NCBI RefSeq assembly: GCF_900323545.1
Contig: NZ_OOHN01000008.1
Coordinates: 577,941-641,940 of the forward strand
Length of the DNA: 64,000 nucleotides
Direction: 5' to 3'
Source of the DNA: Actinomyces sp. Marseille-P3109
Lineage (GTDB): Bacteria > Actinomycetota > Actinomycetes > Actinomycetales > Actinomycetaceae
Both the position numbers and the translations under genes were made by a program. Below the pieces are notes generated by a model. The model was not told where the DNA came from. It was given only the letters and a program-made list of their open reading frames with translations, and searched no databases. Below, piece by piece: positions 37,433 through 45,890 of this stretch. Position 1 is the stretch's first letter, and each line of letters begins with the position of its first letter.

Positions 37433-37438
37433 TACACT
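37433..37438 (+). promoter_or_regulatory. Putative -10 element TACACT of miaB
   Basis: TACACT is followed by eight bases and ATG 37447, consistent with a leaderless or nearly leaderless message. Confidence 0.4.
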
Positions 37439-37446
37439 GCTCGGCG

Positions 37447-39108
37447 ATGACCACGCTCGCCACCACCGCCCCCGCTCTTGACGCCCGCGGAGCCCTGCCG
37501 CGCACCTACCACGTGCGCACGCTGGGCTGCCAGATGAACGTCCACGACTCCGAGCACATGGCGGGTCTGCTGGAGGGGGCCGGCTACCTGCGCGTCGAGG
37601 ACGTGCCCGAAGCGGCCGCCCGAGCCACCGACGCCGGTGACGGCGGGGCCGACGTCGTCATTATCAACACCTGCTCCGTGCGTGAGAACGCCGCCACCAG
37701 GCTCTTCGGCAACCTGGGCCAGCTCGCCGCCGTCAAGCGCGAGCGCCCCGGCATGCAGATCGCCGTGGCCGGGTGTCTGGCCCAGCAGATGGGGGAGGGG
37801 ATCGTCGAGCGCGCCCCCTGGGTCGACGTCGTCTTCGGCACCCACAACCTCGACGTCCTGCCCGCCCTGCTTGAGCGCGCCCGGCACAACTCGGCGGCCG
37901 CCGTCGAGCTCGAGGAGTCCCTCAAGGTCTTCCCCTCCACCCTGCCCACCCGCCGCGAGTCCGCCTACGCCGCCTGGGTCTCCATCGCCGTGGGCTGCAA
38001 CAACACCTGCACCTTCTGCATCGTGCCCTCCCTGCGCGGTAAGCAGCGCGACCGCCGTCCCGGTGATGTCCTGGCCGAGGTCGAGGCTGTCGCCGCCCAG
38101 GGGGCCATCGAAGTGACCCTCCTGGGGCAGAACGTCAACTCCTACGGAGTCGGCTTCGGCGACCGCGGCGCCTTCGCCAAGCTGCTGCGAGCGGCCGGGG
38201 GAGTCGAGGGCATCGAGCGCGTGCGCTTCACCAGCCCCCACCCCGCCGCCTTCACCGACGACGTCATTGAGGCCATGGCCACCACCGAGGCGGTCATGCC
38301 CAGCCTGCACATGCCCCTGCAGTCGGGATCCGACCGGGTTCTGCGGGCCATGCGGCGCTCCTACCGCACCCAGCGCTTCCTGGGCATCCTGGACAAGGTC
38401 CGCGATGTCATGCCCGACGCGGCCATCACCACCGACATCATCGTCGGCTTCCCCGGCGAGACCGAGGAGGACTTCCAGGCCACGCTCGACGTCGTCGAAC
38501 GCGCCCGCTTCGCCTCGGCCTACACCTTCGAGTACTCCCCGCGCCCGGGCACGCCCGCCGCCGACCGCGACGACCAGGTCCCCGCCGAGGTCGTCAAGGA
38601 CCGCTACCGGCGGCTCGATGCACTCGTGCGCCGCATCGCCCGTGAGGAGAACGAGGGGCAGGAGGGGCGCGTCGTGGAGGTGCTCGTCGCCGAGGGCGAG
38701 GGGCGTCGTGACTCGGTGACCGCGCGTATCTCCGGGCGCGCAGCCGACAACCGGCTCGTCCATGTGGCCCTGCCCGAGGGCCTGGCCGAGGACGACTACG
38801 CCGGTGGGGCCCCGCGTCCCGGCGACATGGTGAGTGTGCGCGTCACCCACGGCGCCCCCCACAACCTCATCGCCGACTCGGCCCGCTGCGGGCGGGAGCC
38901 GGACCCGGTTGCCGCGGCCGCCAACGAGGCGCTCAAGCCCGGTGACCGCCTCTGGCTCGACGACGGACCCGTTCTGTTCCAGGTGCGGCGCACCCGCGCC
39001 GGCGAAGCCTGGGAGCGCCGTCAGGCCGAGGCCTGCGCCGCGCCTGAACCCGACACCGCCCCGGTGAGCCTGGGCCTGCCCACTCTGCGGGTGGGCGCCC
39101 CCGCCTGA
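37447..39108 (+). CDS. miaB: tRNA-2-methylthio-N6-dimethylallyladenosine synthase
   Basis: A 553-residue radical-SAM methylthiotransferase that adds a methylthio group to A37 of tRNAs already modified by MiaA. The N-terminal UPF0004 domain has [14 protein letters not shown] and NTCSVRENA; the radical-SAM cluster is C184, C188 and C191 in GCNNTCTFC; a TRAM domain follows. A C-terminal extension of about 70 residues goes past the usual end. ATG 37447 was chosen because it follows a -10 and the family N-terminus starts here. In related actinobacteria it directly follows recX; here 17 kb of other genes intervene. Confidence 0.95.
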   Translation: MTTLATTAPALDARGALPRTYHVRTLGCQMNVHDSEHMAGLLEGAGYLRVEDVPEAAARATDAGDGGADVVIINTCSVRENAATRLFGNLGQLAAVKRERPGMQIAVAGCLAQQMGEGIVERAPWVDVVFGTHNLDVLPALLERARHNSAAAVELEESLKVFPSTLPTRRESAYAAWVSIAVGCNNTCTFCIVPSLRGKQRDRRPGDVLAEVEAVAAQGAIEVTLLGQNVNSYGVGFGDRGAFAKLLRAAGGVEGIERVRFTSPHPAAFTDDVIEAMATTEAVMPSLHMPLQSGSDRVLRAMRRSYRTQRFLGILDKVRDVMPDAAITTDIIVGFPGETEEDFQATLDVVERARFASAYTFEYSPRPGTPAADRDDQVPAEVVKDRYRRLDALVRRIAREENEGQEGRVVEVLVAEGEGRRDSVTARISGRAADNRLVHVALPEGLAEDDYAGGAPRPGDMVSVRVTHGAPHNLIADSARCGREPDPVAAAANEALKPGDRLWLDDGPVLFQVRRTRAGEAWERRQAEACAAPEPDTAPVSLGLPTLRVGAPA

Positions 39109-39167
39109 GCGGTCCCCGCCTGGAACCCGCACCAACCTGCACCGCGAGACGTGACGGAGCTTGACAC

Positions 39168-39203
39168 TTGCCTACTGTACCTAGAGGTATGTACAGTGCT
39201 GGT
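39168..39203 (+). promoter_or_regulatory. Promoter and palindromic operator of the TetR/GAPDH unit
   Basis: A perfect inverted repeat, ACTGTAC (39174-39180) and GTACAGT (39191-39197), encloses a smaller palindrome ACCT-AG-AGGT (39179-39188). TACAGT (39192-39197) is six bases before GTG 39204 and TTGCCT (39168-39173) is 18 bp further up, so the repeat covers the promoter spacer and -10. A TTGACA at 39161-39166 is an alternative -35. Confidence 0.65.
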
Positions 39204-39809
39204 GTGGACTCGAGAGAGAAGCTGGTTGAGGCGATGGCCGAGCTGATGTGGGAGCGTGGCTACAGTGCCACGAGCCCGCGAGCGGTTCGCGAGCTCTCCG
39301 GCGTCGGCCAGGGGAGCATGTATCACTATTTCCCCACCAAGCGGGACCTCGGGCTGGCGGCCCTGGATCACAACTGCCGGGTCCAGCTGGATTCCTGGAA
39401 GGCTGCGATCAAGGACCTCGAGGATCCGCTCGAGATCCTCAGCGCCTACCTCACCCTTCCCCGTGACCCGCTCAAGGGTTGTCGAGTCGGTCGGATGGCC
39501 CAGGACAAGGCGGTGGTGGCCGACGACGGTCTTCGTGAGCCGGTCGCCGAGGCCTTCGCCCGGCTTCGCGAGATGCTGGTCGTTGTCATCGGTGCGGCCA
39601 GGTCGCAGGGCCGTCTGCCGGCGGACCTTGAGCCGGACCATCTTGCTCGCACGATGGTCGCCGTTGTTCAGGGCGGTTACGTCCTGGCCATGGCCGAGCA
39701 GGACAGGGCCCCGTACGACGCGGCCTGTCAGGGCGCCCTCGAGCTGCTCCGTGCCGCAGCCGGGGCCGCTGGTGGGGCTCCCGGTGACGACGGGTCCGCT
39801 TCCTCCTGA
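39204..39809 (+). CDS. TetR-family transcriptional regulator
   Basis: A 201-residue regulator with the HTH at about 25-45 (VRELSGVGQGSMYHYFPTKRDLGLAAL) and a C-terminal helical domain with CRVGRMAQDKAV, which resembles the LmrA/YxaF subgroup. GTG 39204 was chosen because it lies just downstream of the operator and six bases after TACAGT; ATG 39189 would place the start codon inside the palindrome. It probably represses itself and the GAPDH gene 58 bp downstream on the same strand. The ligand is unknown. Confidence 0.85.
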   Translation: MDSREKLVEAMAELMWERGYSATSPRAVRELSGVGQGSMYHYFPTKRDLGLAALDHNCRVQLDSWKAAIKDLEDPLEILSAYLTLPRDPLKGCRVGRMAQDKAVVADDGLREPVAEAFARLREMLVVVIGAARSQGRLPADLEPDHLARTMVAVVQGGYVLAMAEQDRAPYDAACQGALELLRAAAGAAGGAPGDDGSASS

Positions 39810-39867
39810 GCCTTGCACGTCGGCGTCGGTGTCCTCCGGCGCCTCCCTTGACCGAAGGAGAAGGAAC

Positions 39868-40872
39868 ATGACTATTCGTATCGGTATCAACGGCTTCGGA
39901 CGTATCGGGCGCACGTACCTGCGTGCCGCGCTGGCAAGTGGGGCGGACGTCGAGGTCGTCGCCGTCAACGACCTGACCGACTCGGGCACGCTGGCCACGC
40001 TCCTGGAGTGGGACTCGGTGGCCGGGCATCTCGACGGCGTCCTTGCCGACGGCGGCGACCTCGAGGTCGGCGGGCGGACCATCAAGGTCTTCTCCGAGCC
40101 GGATCCGGCCAAGATCCCCTGGGGCGAGGTCGGGGCCGACGTCGTCATCGAGTCCACCGGGTTCTTCGTCGACCGGGACAAGGCCGCCCAGCATCTCGAG
40201 GGCGGTGCCAAGAAGGTCATCGTCTCCGCGCCCGCCAAGGGCGACGTCCCCACCTTCGTCCTGGGGGTCAACGACAACCGGCTGGATGTCTCCGCCGCCG
40301 ACGTGTTCTCCAACGGGTCGTGCACCACGAACTCCCTGGCCCCGCTGGCCAAGGTGCTCAACGACTCCTTCGGGGTCGAGAGCGGTCTCATGACGACGAT
40401 CCACGCCTACACCGGTGACCAGCGGCTTCACGACGCGCCCCACAAGGACCTGCGTCGGGCGCGCGCTGCCGCCGTCTCCATCGTTCCCACCTCCTCGGGG
40501 GCCGCCCGGGCCATCGGTCTGGTCATCCCCGAGCTCGACGGGCGTCTGACCGGCGCTTCCATGAGGGTGCCGGTCCCGGTCGGCTCGATCACCGACCTCA
40601 CCGTGGTCACCTCCCGCCCGGCAACGGTCGAGGACGTCAACGCGGCCTTCCGCGAGGCTGCCGATCATGGGCCGCTGGCCGGCTACCTGCAGTACTCCCA
40701 GGCGCCGATCGTCTCCCACGACATTGTCGGCAACCCGCACTCCTCGATCTTCGATGCGCCTCTGACCGAGGTGATTGGCGGCCAGGTCAAGGTCTTCGGC
40801 TGGTACGACAACGAGTGGGGATTCTCCAACCGCCTCGTGGAGTTCTCCCAGAGGATCGGCGAACAGCTCTAA
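39868..40872 (+). CDS. gap: Glyceraldehyde-3-phosphate dehydrogenase, type I
   Basis: A 334-residue NAD-dependent glycolytic enzyme. INGFGRIGRTYLRAAL binds NAD, and the catalytic Cys152 sits in NGSCTTNSLAP, where most family members have NASCTTNCLAP; the second cysteine is Ser here, a known natural variation. WYDNEWGFSNRL closes the protein. AGGAG lies seven bases before the ATG. Its position directly behind a TetR gene with a strong operator suggests a regulated or secondary GAPDH rather than the constitutive one. A hairpin terminator follows. Confidence 0.95.
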   Translation: MTIRIGINGFGRIGRTYLRAALASGADVEVVAVNDLTDSGTLATLLEWDSVAGHLDGVLADGGDLEVGGRTIKVFSEPDPAKIPWGEVGADVVIESTGFFVDRDKAAQHLEGGAKKVIVSAPAKGDVPTFVLGVNDNRLDVSAADVFSNGSCTTNSLAPLAKVLNDSFGVESGLMTTIHAYTGDQRLHDAPHKDLRRARAAAVSIVPTSSGAARAIGLVIPELDGRLTGASMRVPVPVGSITDLTVVTSRPATVEDVNAAFREAADHGPLAGYLQYSQAPIVSHDIVGNPHSSIFDAPLTEVIGGQVKVFGWYDNEWGFSNRLVEFSQRIGEQL

Positions 40873-40913
40873 CACATGAATCGGCCTCCCCAGGGCGCAG
40901 CGCTCGTGACGGC

Positions 40914-40954
40914 GGTGCGGGCTCAGTGACGGTTCCGGTCTCAGAGCCCGCACC
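40914..40954 (+). terminator. Hairpin terminator after gap
   Basis: GGTGCGGGCTC (40914-40924) pairs perfectly with GAGCCCGCACC (40944-40954), giving an 11-bp stem with a 19-base loop. There is no T-tract. Confidence 0.55.
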
Positions 40955-41071
40955 CGTTGCGTCCGGCGGTGAGTGATGGGAAAGGGCCGGGACGCCGTTC
41001 GAGGGTCCTGCCCGTTTTGCGCTGACGGTGGAGCGGGCCGAATGCGGTGGGGAGGAGGCCGCTCACCCCGC

Positions 41072-41077
41072 TAGGCT
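41072..41077 (+). promoter_or_regulatory. Leaderless -10 element TAGGCT
   Basis: TAGGCT is followed by seven bases and ATG 41085, which decides the start of the first YbjN gene over one 57 bases upstream. Confidence 0.55.
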
Positions 41078-41084
41078 GGGAAGC

Positions 41085-41555
41085 ATGCCCAGTTCCGACG
41101 CCAGCTCTGCTGCCGCCGCCACGGTCCCCAGGCCCGTGGACGTCGACCGTATCCACGAGTGCGTCAAGCGCCTGGGGCTGCGCTACTTCATCGATGACGA
41201 GGGCGACATCGGCATCCCGTGGCGATACGTCACCGTCCACGCCATCTTCCAGGACACCAGGGCCGTCCAGATGCGCGGGATCTGGCACCGCATCGCCGAT
41301 ACCGAGCACCTGACCCAGCTACGCGCCCTGGTCGAGGACTGGAACACCACCCGGATCGGCCCCAAGGCCTACCTCACCGTCGCCGACGGCGGCGTGGTGC
41401 GCCTTCACGGCGAGTACACCTACCCCCTCGAGGCAGGGATGACGGACAGGCAGCTCGAGGACTTCGTCTTCGGCGGCTGCCGGCTCATCGTCGCCCTCAT
41501 GCACGAGGCCGAGGAGCAGTTTCCCGACGAGCTGCGAGGAAGCCTGGAGCCCTGA
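41085..41555 (+). CDS. YbjN domain-containing protein
   Basis: A 156-residue cytoplasmic protein composed of one YbjN domain: VDVDRIHECVKRLGLRYFIDDEGDIGIPW, a central WHRIADTEHLTQLRALVEDWN, and a C-terminal helix LEDFVFGGCRLIVALMHEAEEQFP. YbjN proteins resemble class I type III secretion chaperones and sensory modules; their role in actinobacteria is unknown. The stop overlaps the start of a second YbjN gene (TGATG), so the two are coupled and may form a complex. This pair between miaB and miaA is often kept in actinobacteria. Confidence 0.82.
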   Translation: MPSSDASSAAAATVPRPVDVDRIHECVKRLGLRYFIDDEGDIGIPWRYVTVHAIFQDTRAVQMRGIWHRIADTEHLTQLRALVEDWNTTRIGPKAYLTVADGGVVRLHGEYTYPLEAGMTDRQLEDFVFGGCRLIVALMHEAEEQFPDELRGSLEP

Positions 41556-42418
41556 TGCCGCGACTGCAACGCCTCACCGACTTCATCGCGCGGCTCCTGG
41601 GCAAGGAGTGGGACGTGCGGGCGCTGGACCATCAGCGAGGGATCCAGCAGAGCCACCGTCAGAGCCCTCAGCAGGAGTCCCCGACCGTTCCCGGCGACGC
41701 CGGGACCCCCGGCCGCACCGAGGAGTCGGGAGCGCCGCGTGCTTCCGGGGCATCAGCCGGCTCACCGGACCCAACGAGCTCGGCGGACTCAGCCGACTCG
41801 ACGGCTCCAGCGGTCACCGAGGACTCGGCGAGCCCATCGGGTCGAATATCGGATCGGGCCAAGGCAGCCGCCTCGACAGAGGCCTTCGACGCCTCGCGCA
41901 CCTGGCCGAGCCGATCAGGCCGACCGGATGAGCACGCCTCAGGGGAGTGCGACGTCGCCGGTCGCTCTCTGGGTGCAGAGCCGACCGATGAGGCCACCGA
42001 TCCGCTCACCCTGGCCAGGATCGAGTCCATGCTCACCGGCCCCATGGATTACAACGTCCAGCTGGCCGACGACCGCGAGCACCCCTGCCTCCTGGGCACC
42101 TGGGACTCCTTCCCCTTCGTCATCGAGATCCCCGAGGGCCACGACGGCTGGCTCCTGGTCTCCGGTGACTGGGAGGAGGCCGCCCCCGCCTCCCAGCGCG
42201 ACGAGATCGCCGCCAGCGTCAACGACTGGAACCGAGACAAGTTCTTCCCCACCGTCGGCGTCGTCGACACCCCCGTCGGACCACTGGTGCGAGCCACCTA
42301 CCTCACCGACCTGTCCGCCGGGGTCTCCGACGCCCAGCTCCGCCTCCACCTGGACACGGCGCTGTCCTCCTGCACCCAGGCCCTCAGCCTGGTGGGCCCC
42401 CTCCTGCCGGAGATCTGA
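41555..42418 (+). CDS. YbjN domain-containing protein with long low-complexity insert
   Basis: A 287-residue protein coupled to the preceding YbjN gene. Residues 1-25 are helical, about 28-135 are Ser/Ala/Asp/Pro-rich and probably disordered, and the YbjN domain runs from about 150 (DPLTLARIESMLTGPMDYNVQL) to the end (DAQLRLHLDTALSSCTQALSLV). The insert has a composition unlike the neighbouring genes. The miaA start is five bases beyond the stop, so the genes are one operon. Confidence 0.8.
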   Translation: MPRLQRLTDFIARLLGKEWDVRALDHQRGIQQSHRQSPQQESPTVPGDAGTPGRTEESGAPRASGASAGSPDPTSSADSADSTAPAVTEDSASPSGRISDRAKAAASTEAFDASRTWPSRSGRPDEHASGECDVAGRSLGAEPTDEATDPLTLARIESMLTGPMDYNVQLADDREHPCLLGTWDSFPFVIEIPEGHDGWLLVSGDWEEAAPASQRDEIAASVNDWNRDKFFPTVGVVDTPVGPLVRATYLTDLSAGVSDAQLRLHLDTALSSCTQALSLVGPLLPEI

Positions 42419-42423
42419 GCCCC

Positions 42424-43419
42424 GTGATCCCAACGGGCCCAAGCACCCGCCGGCTTCCGCGGGTGGCGGTGATCGGCCCCACCGCCACCGGAAAGTCCGA
42501 CCTCGCCCTCGACCTGGCCGAGCAGGCCCAGGTGAGCGGGCCGGCCGCCCGTGCCGAGATCATCAACGCCGACGCCTCCCTGCTCTACCGAGGCATGGAC
42601 ATCGGCACCGCCAAGCCCAGCCCGGCCGAGAGGGTCCGCGTCCCCCACCACCAGATCGACGTCCTCACCGTCAGGGACCGGGCCAGTGTGGCCGCCTTCC
42701 AGCGCTCGGCCCGCAGTGACATCGACGCCGTCGAGTCCCGAGGGCACCTGGCGATCATCGCCGGAGGCTCGGGCCTGTACGTGCGGGCCCTCACCGACGG
42801 GCTCGACTTCCCCGGCACCGACCCGGCCGTGCGCACCCGCCTGACCGAGCGCGCTGAGCGCGAGGGGACCCCCGCCCTCTACGCCGAGCTGGTCCGGCTC
42901 GACCCAGTGGCCGCCGAGCGGATCGAGGCCTCCAACACCCGCAGGATCGTGCGCGCCCTGGAGGTCATCGAGATCACGGGGCGTCCCTTCTCCGCCTCAC
43001 TGCCCCGCTACGAGGACGTGGCCCCCACCGTCCACATCGCTCTGCGCTGCGAGCGCCGGCTCCTGGACACCCGCATCAATGCCCGCGCCCACGCCATGTT
43101 CGAGCGAGGCCTCGTGGAGGAGGTCGAGACCCTCATCGACCAGGGCCTCAGACAGGGGGAGACCGCCTCGCGCGCCATCGGCTACTCCCAGGCGCTCGCG
43201 GTCATCGACGGAACCATGAGCGTGCCTGAGGCCATCGCCTCCACCGCCCTGGCCACCCGCCAGCTCGCCTCCCGCCAGATCAAGTGGTTCCGCCGCGACC
43301 CGCGGGTGCAGTGGATCGACGTCGCCCTCACCGAGGAGGGCCGCTGCACCGACGCCGAGCGCTCCCGGGTGACCAGGCAGGCATGGGAGCACGTTCTCGC
43401 ATCTCACGGCGTCGCTTAG
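42424..43419 (+). CDS. miaA: tRNA dimethylallyltransferase
   Basis: A 331-residue enzyme that adds a dimethylallyl group to A37 of tRNAs reading codons that start with U, preparing the site for MiaB. The P-loop is GPTATGKSDLA (near 19-29), followed by ADASLLYRGMDIGTAKPS, which corresponds to the usual ADSMQVYRGMDIGTAKP, then VPHHQID and GGSGLYVRAL; RQLASRQIKWFRRD is near the C-terminus. It starts at GTG 42424, five bases after the YbjN stop. The dapF -10 overlaps its stop codon. Confidence 0.94.
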   Translation: MIPTGPSTRRLPRVAVIGPTATGKSDLALDLAEQAQVSGPAARAEIINADASLLYRGMDIGTAKPSPAERVRVPHHQIDVLTVRDRASVAAFQRSARSDIDAVESRGHLAIIAGGSGLYVRALTDGLDFPGTDPAVRTRLTERAEREGTPALYAELVRLDPVAAERIEASNTRRIVRALEVIEITGRPFSASLPRYEDVAPTVHIALRCERRLLDTRINARAHAMFERGLVEEVETLIDQGLRQGETASRAIGYSQALAVIDGTMSVPEAIASTALATRQLASRQIKWFRRDPRVQWIDVALTEEGRCTDAERSRVTRQAWEHVLASHGVA

Positions 43420-43422
43420 GCT
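43417..43422 (+). promoter_or_regulatory. Leaderless -10 element TAGGCT
   Basis: TAGGCT begins on the last codon of miaA (TAG 43417-43419) and is followed by seven bases and ATG 43430 of dapF. Confidence 0.55.
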
Positions 43423-43429
43423 AGGGGCC

Positions 43430-44380
43430 ATGCCGCACTCGACAGGTCTTCGTGGCCGTGAGCTCATCAAGGGCCACGCGACCCTCAACGACTTCCTCAT
43501 GCTGGTCGACCCCAGCTGCGAGGTCGCTGTCAGCGGCGCCGATATCGCTGCGGTCTGCGACCGTCACGGAGGTATCGGCGCCGACGGATTCGTGCGCGTC
43601 GTGCGGACCACCGCTCTGCCCGGTGCCGGGGCCTTCACCGCGGCCGTCCCCGAGGCCGAGTGGTTCATGGACTACTACAACGCAGACGGTTCCGTGGCCG
43701 AGATGTGCGGCAACGCCACCCGCCTGTTCGCCCACGTGCTGGACAGCGAGGGCCTGCGACCCATCGCCGACGGCGAGTCCGTCACCATCGGTACCCGTGG
43801 CGGGGCGCGCACCGTCACCCGCCTGGGAGACCTGTGGACCGTGGACATGGGGCCTGCGCGTCTCACACGCCCCCGTCAGGCGCAGGAGGAGGGCTGGGAC
43901 ATGACCGTCGTCGTGCCCGGCCTCATGGGGGAGCGAGCAGCCTTGAGCGTCGAGATGCCCAACCCTCACGCCGTCGTCGCCCTGGGGGAGGAGAGCGAGC
44001 TCGAGGCGGCCTCGTTCGCCGGGCTCACCGACTCCGCAGCCCCGGTCGTCTACAACCCTCCCCTCGAGACCGGTACCAACCTCGAGCTGGTCGTGCCACT
44101 GGGGGAGGAGATCGACCCCGACACCCAGGCACCGGTCGGCATCGCCCGCATGCGCGTCCTGGAGCGCGGAGTGGGGGAGACGCTCTCCTGCGGAACGGGG
44201 TGCTGCGCCGTCGCCGTCGCCCTGCACACCTGGACCGGACCGGGTGCCCCCGAGGACTACCGGATCCTTGTTCCCGGCGGACAGATCGGGGTGCACGTGG
44301 GCGCCGATCCCCTGGCTGAGGACAGCACCGTGCTGCTGACCGGACCGGCCACGATCACTGGACGGGTCACCATCGCCTGA
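43430..44380 (+). CDS. dapF: Diaminopimelate epimerase
   Basis: A 316-residue cofactor-free epimerase that converts LL- to meso-diaminopimelate in lysine and peptidoglycan synthesis. The two active-site cysteines are Cys93 in EMCGNATRLF and Cys254 in LSCGTGCCAVAVAL, with GHATLNDFLML at the N-terminus. It is a little longer than the typical 275-290 residues. It is probably transcribed from its own leaderless promoter inside the end of miaA. Confidence 0.95.
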   Translation: MPHSTGLRGRELIKGHATLNDFLMLVDPSCEVAVSGADIAAVCDRHGGIGADGFVRVVRTTALPGAGAFTAAVPEAEWFMDYYNADGSVAEMCGNATRLFAHVLDSEGLRPIADGESVTIGTRGGARTVTRLGDLWTVDMGPARLTRPRQAQEEGWDMTVVVPGLMGERAALSVEMPNPHAVVALGEESELEAASFAGLTDSAAPVVYNPPLETGTNLELVVPLGEEIDPDTQAPVGIARMRVLERGVGETLSCGTGCCAVAVALHTWTGPGAPEDYRILVPGGQIGVHVGADPLAEDSTVLLTGPATITGRVTIA

Positions 44381-44453
44381 CAGCCCCAGACCCGCCCCGA
44401 CCAGTTCCCGGACGTCGCACCGACGCCGCATCCGAGAAGAGAAACCAACCACC

Positions 44454-45854
44454 ATGACCCAACCATCCAGTCGCACCACCGTCGGCACCATCCTGCCGAC
44501 CGGCCTGATGCTTTTCGCCCTGTTCTTCGGGGCCGGCAACCTCATCTTCCCTCCCCTGCTGGGGGCGGCCTCGGGCAGGTCCTTCATTCCGGTCATGGTG
44601 GGCTTCATCGCCACCGGGGTCCTCATGCCCCTCATCACCGTGGTGGCCGTCTCCACCTCCGGTGAGGGCATCCTCGGCCTGGCTCGCAGGGTGGGGCCCC
44701 GATTCGGTCTGGTCATGCCGCTGGCGGTCTACCTGGCCATCGGCCCGCTCTACGCCATCGCCCGCGTCACCACGGTCGCCTACGAGCTGGCGACCCGCCC
44801 CATTCTTGAGCTGTGGGGCTTCCACGACTCCCGCCTGGCCCTCCTGGTGCACGTGACGGTCTTCATGGGAGTCGCCTTCGGCATCGCCCGCAGCCCGAGT
44901 CGCCTGGCGGACCGCGTCGGCCGCTGGCTGACACCCGCATTGCTGGCTCTGCTGGCCCTCCTGTGCGGGGTCACCGTGCTGATGGCCCCCGGGGTGGAGC
45001 GCGAGGCGATCGAACCCTACGCGAGCGCGCCCCTGACCACCGGGCTGACCCAGGGTTACCTCACGATGGACGTCCTGGCAGCCAGCGTCTTCGGAATCGT
45101 GGTCATCACCTCCCTGCGCGAGCGGGGCCTGACATCCTCCAAGGGGCTGGTGCGCGGCACGATCCTGTCCGGCTGCATCGCCGCGGCGCTGCTGGGGCTG
45201 GTCTACATCGGCCTGGCCGTGCTGGGAACCCGCACCAGCGGAGAGATCACCACCGACACCAAGGACGGCACCGAGCTGCTGCGCAACGCCGCCTCCTCCA
45301 CTCTGGGGACCTCCGGCGTCGTCATCTTCGCCGCCATCGTCATCCTGGCCTGCCTGACCACGGCGGTGGGGCTACTGGCCTCCTGGGCCGGCTACGCCTA
45401 CACGGCCTGGCCCTCGGTCTCCTTCAACCGGCAGCTCGCCGCCTGCGCCATCGTCTCCTTCACCTTGGCCAACCTGGGACTGAGTGCCATCCTCAAGATC
45501 GCGGGACCGCTGCTGAACCTCCTCTACCCCTTCGCCATCGCCCTGGTCGCCGTGACGCTCGTCGACGCCCTGGCCCCCGGACGGCTCAGGGCCGCCTACC
45601 AGTGGTGCGTCATCACGGCCGGAGCCTTCGGATCCGTCTCCGCGATCACCGCCGCCGGCTGGGAGGGACCCAGCGGGCTGCTGGCGCGCACCGGGCTGTG
45701 GAACGACTCCACCGGCTGGATCCCGCCGGCCCTCATCGCCCTGGGCATCGGCATCGTCCTCGACATCCGGTCCGGAGCCTGGTCCACGCCGGCACCGGAG
45801 GAGCCCAGTCAGGTCCAGCACGACGTCGAGCACGCCGCGGCCTCACAGCTCTGA
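44454..45854 (+). CDS. brnQ: Branched-chain amino acid:cation symporter, BrnQ/LIVCS family
   Basis: A 466-residue membrane protein with about twelve helices that imports leucine, isoleucine and valine with sodium or protons. LFALFFGAGNLIFPPLLG (about 20-38) is the family signature. The Shine-Dalgarno (purine-rich AGAAGAGAAA) is weak. It lies 73 bp after dapF with no clear terminator, so some readthrough is possible. A hairpin directly after its stop ends the unit. Confidence 0.92.
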   Translation: MTQPSSRTTVGTILPTGLMLFALFFGAGNLIFPPLLGAASGRSFIPVMVGFIATGVLMPLITVVAVSTSGEGILGLARRVGPRFGLVMPLAVYLAIGPLYAIARVTTVAYELATRPILELWGFHDSRLALLVHVTVFMGVAFGIARSPSRLADRVGRWLTPALLALLALLCGVTVLMAPGVEREAIEPYASAPLTTGLTQGYLTMDVLAASVFGIVVITSLRERGLTSSKGLVRGTILSGCIAAALLGLVYIGLAVLGTRTSGEITTDTKDGTELLRNAASSTLGTSGVVIFAAIVILACLTTAVGLLASWAGYAYTAWPSVSFNRQLAACAIVSFTLANLGLSAILKIAGPLLNLLYPFAIALVAVTLVDALAPGRLRAAYQWCVITAGAFGSVSAITAAGWEGPSGLLARTGLWNDSTGWIPPALIALGIGIVLDIRSGAWSTPAPEEPSQVQHDVEHAAASQL

Positions 45855-45856
45855 AC

Positions 45857-45875
45857 CGCTCCGAGCAACGGAGCG
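45857..45875 (+). terminator. Hairpin after brnQ
   Basis: CGCTCCG (45857-45863) pairs with CGGAGCG (45869-45875) around AGCAA, two bases after the brnQ stop and just before the next -10. Confidence 0.5.
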
Positions 45876-45878
45876 CGG

Positions 45879-45884
45879 TAGCCT
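45879..45884 (+). promoter_or_regulatory. Leaderless -10 element TAGCCT
   Basis: TAGCCT is followed by six bases and GTG 45891 of the MFS transporter. Confidence 0.5.
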
Positions 45885-45890
45885 CTCGGG

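Noticed and set aside
37272..37446. Glycine riboswitch ahead of the gcv operon or the AGCS genes
   Set aside because: I looked for the conserved glycine aptamer blocks on both strands of 37272-37446 and at 457-622 and did not see them; the gaps are also too short for a tandem aptamer.
44413..44425. CGTCG-CAC-CGACG as a dapF terminator
   Set aside because: Only five base pairs and no T-tract; too weak to annotate in GC-rich DNA.
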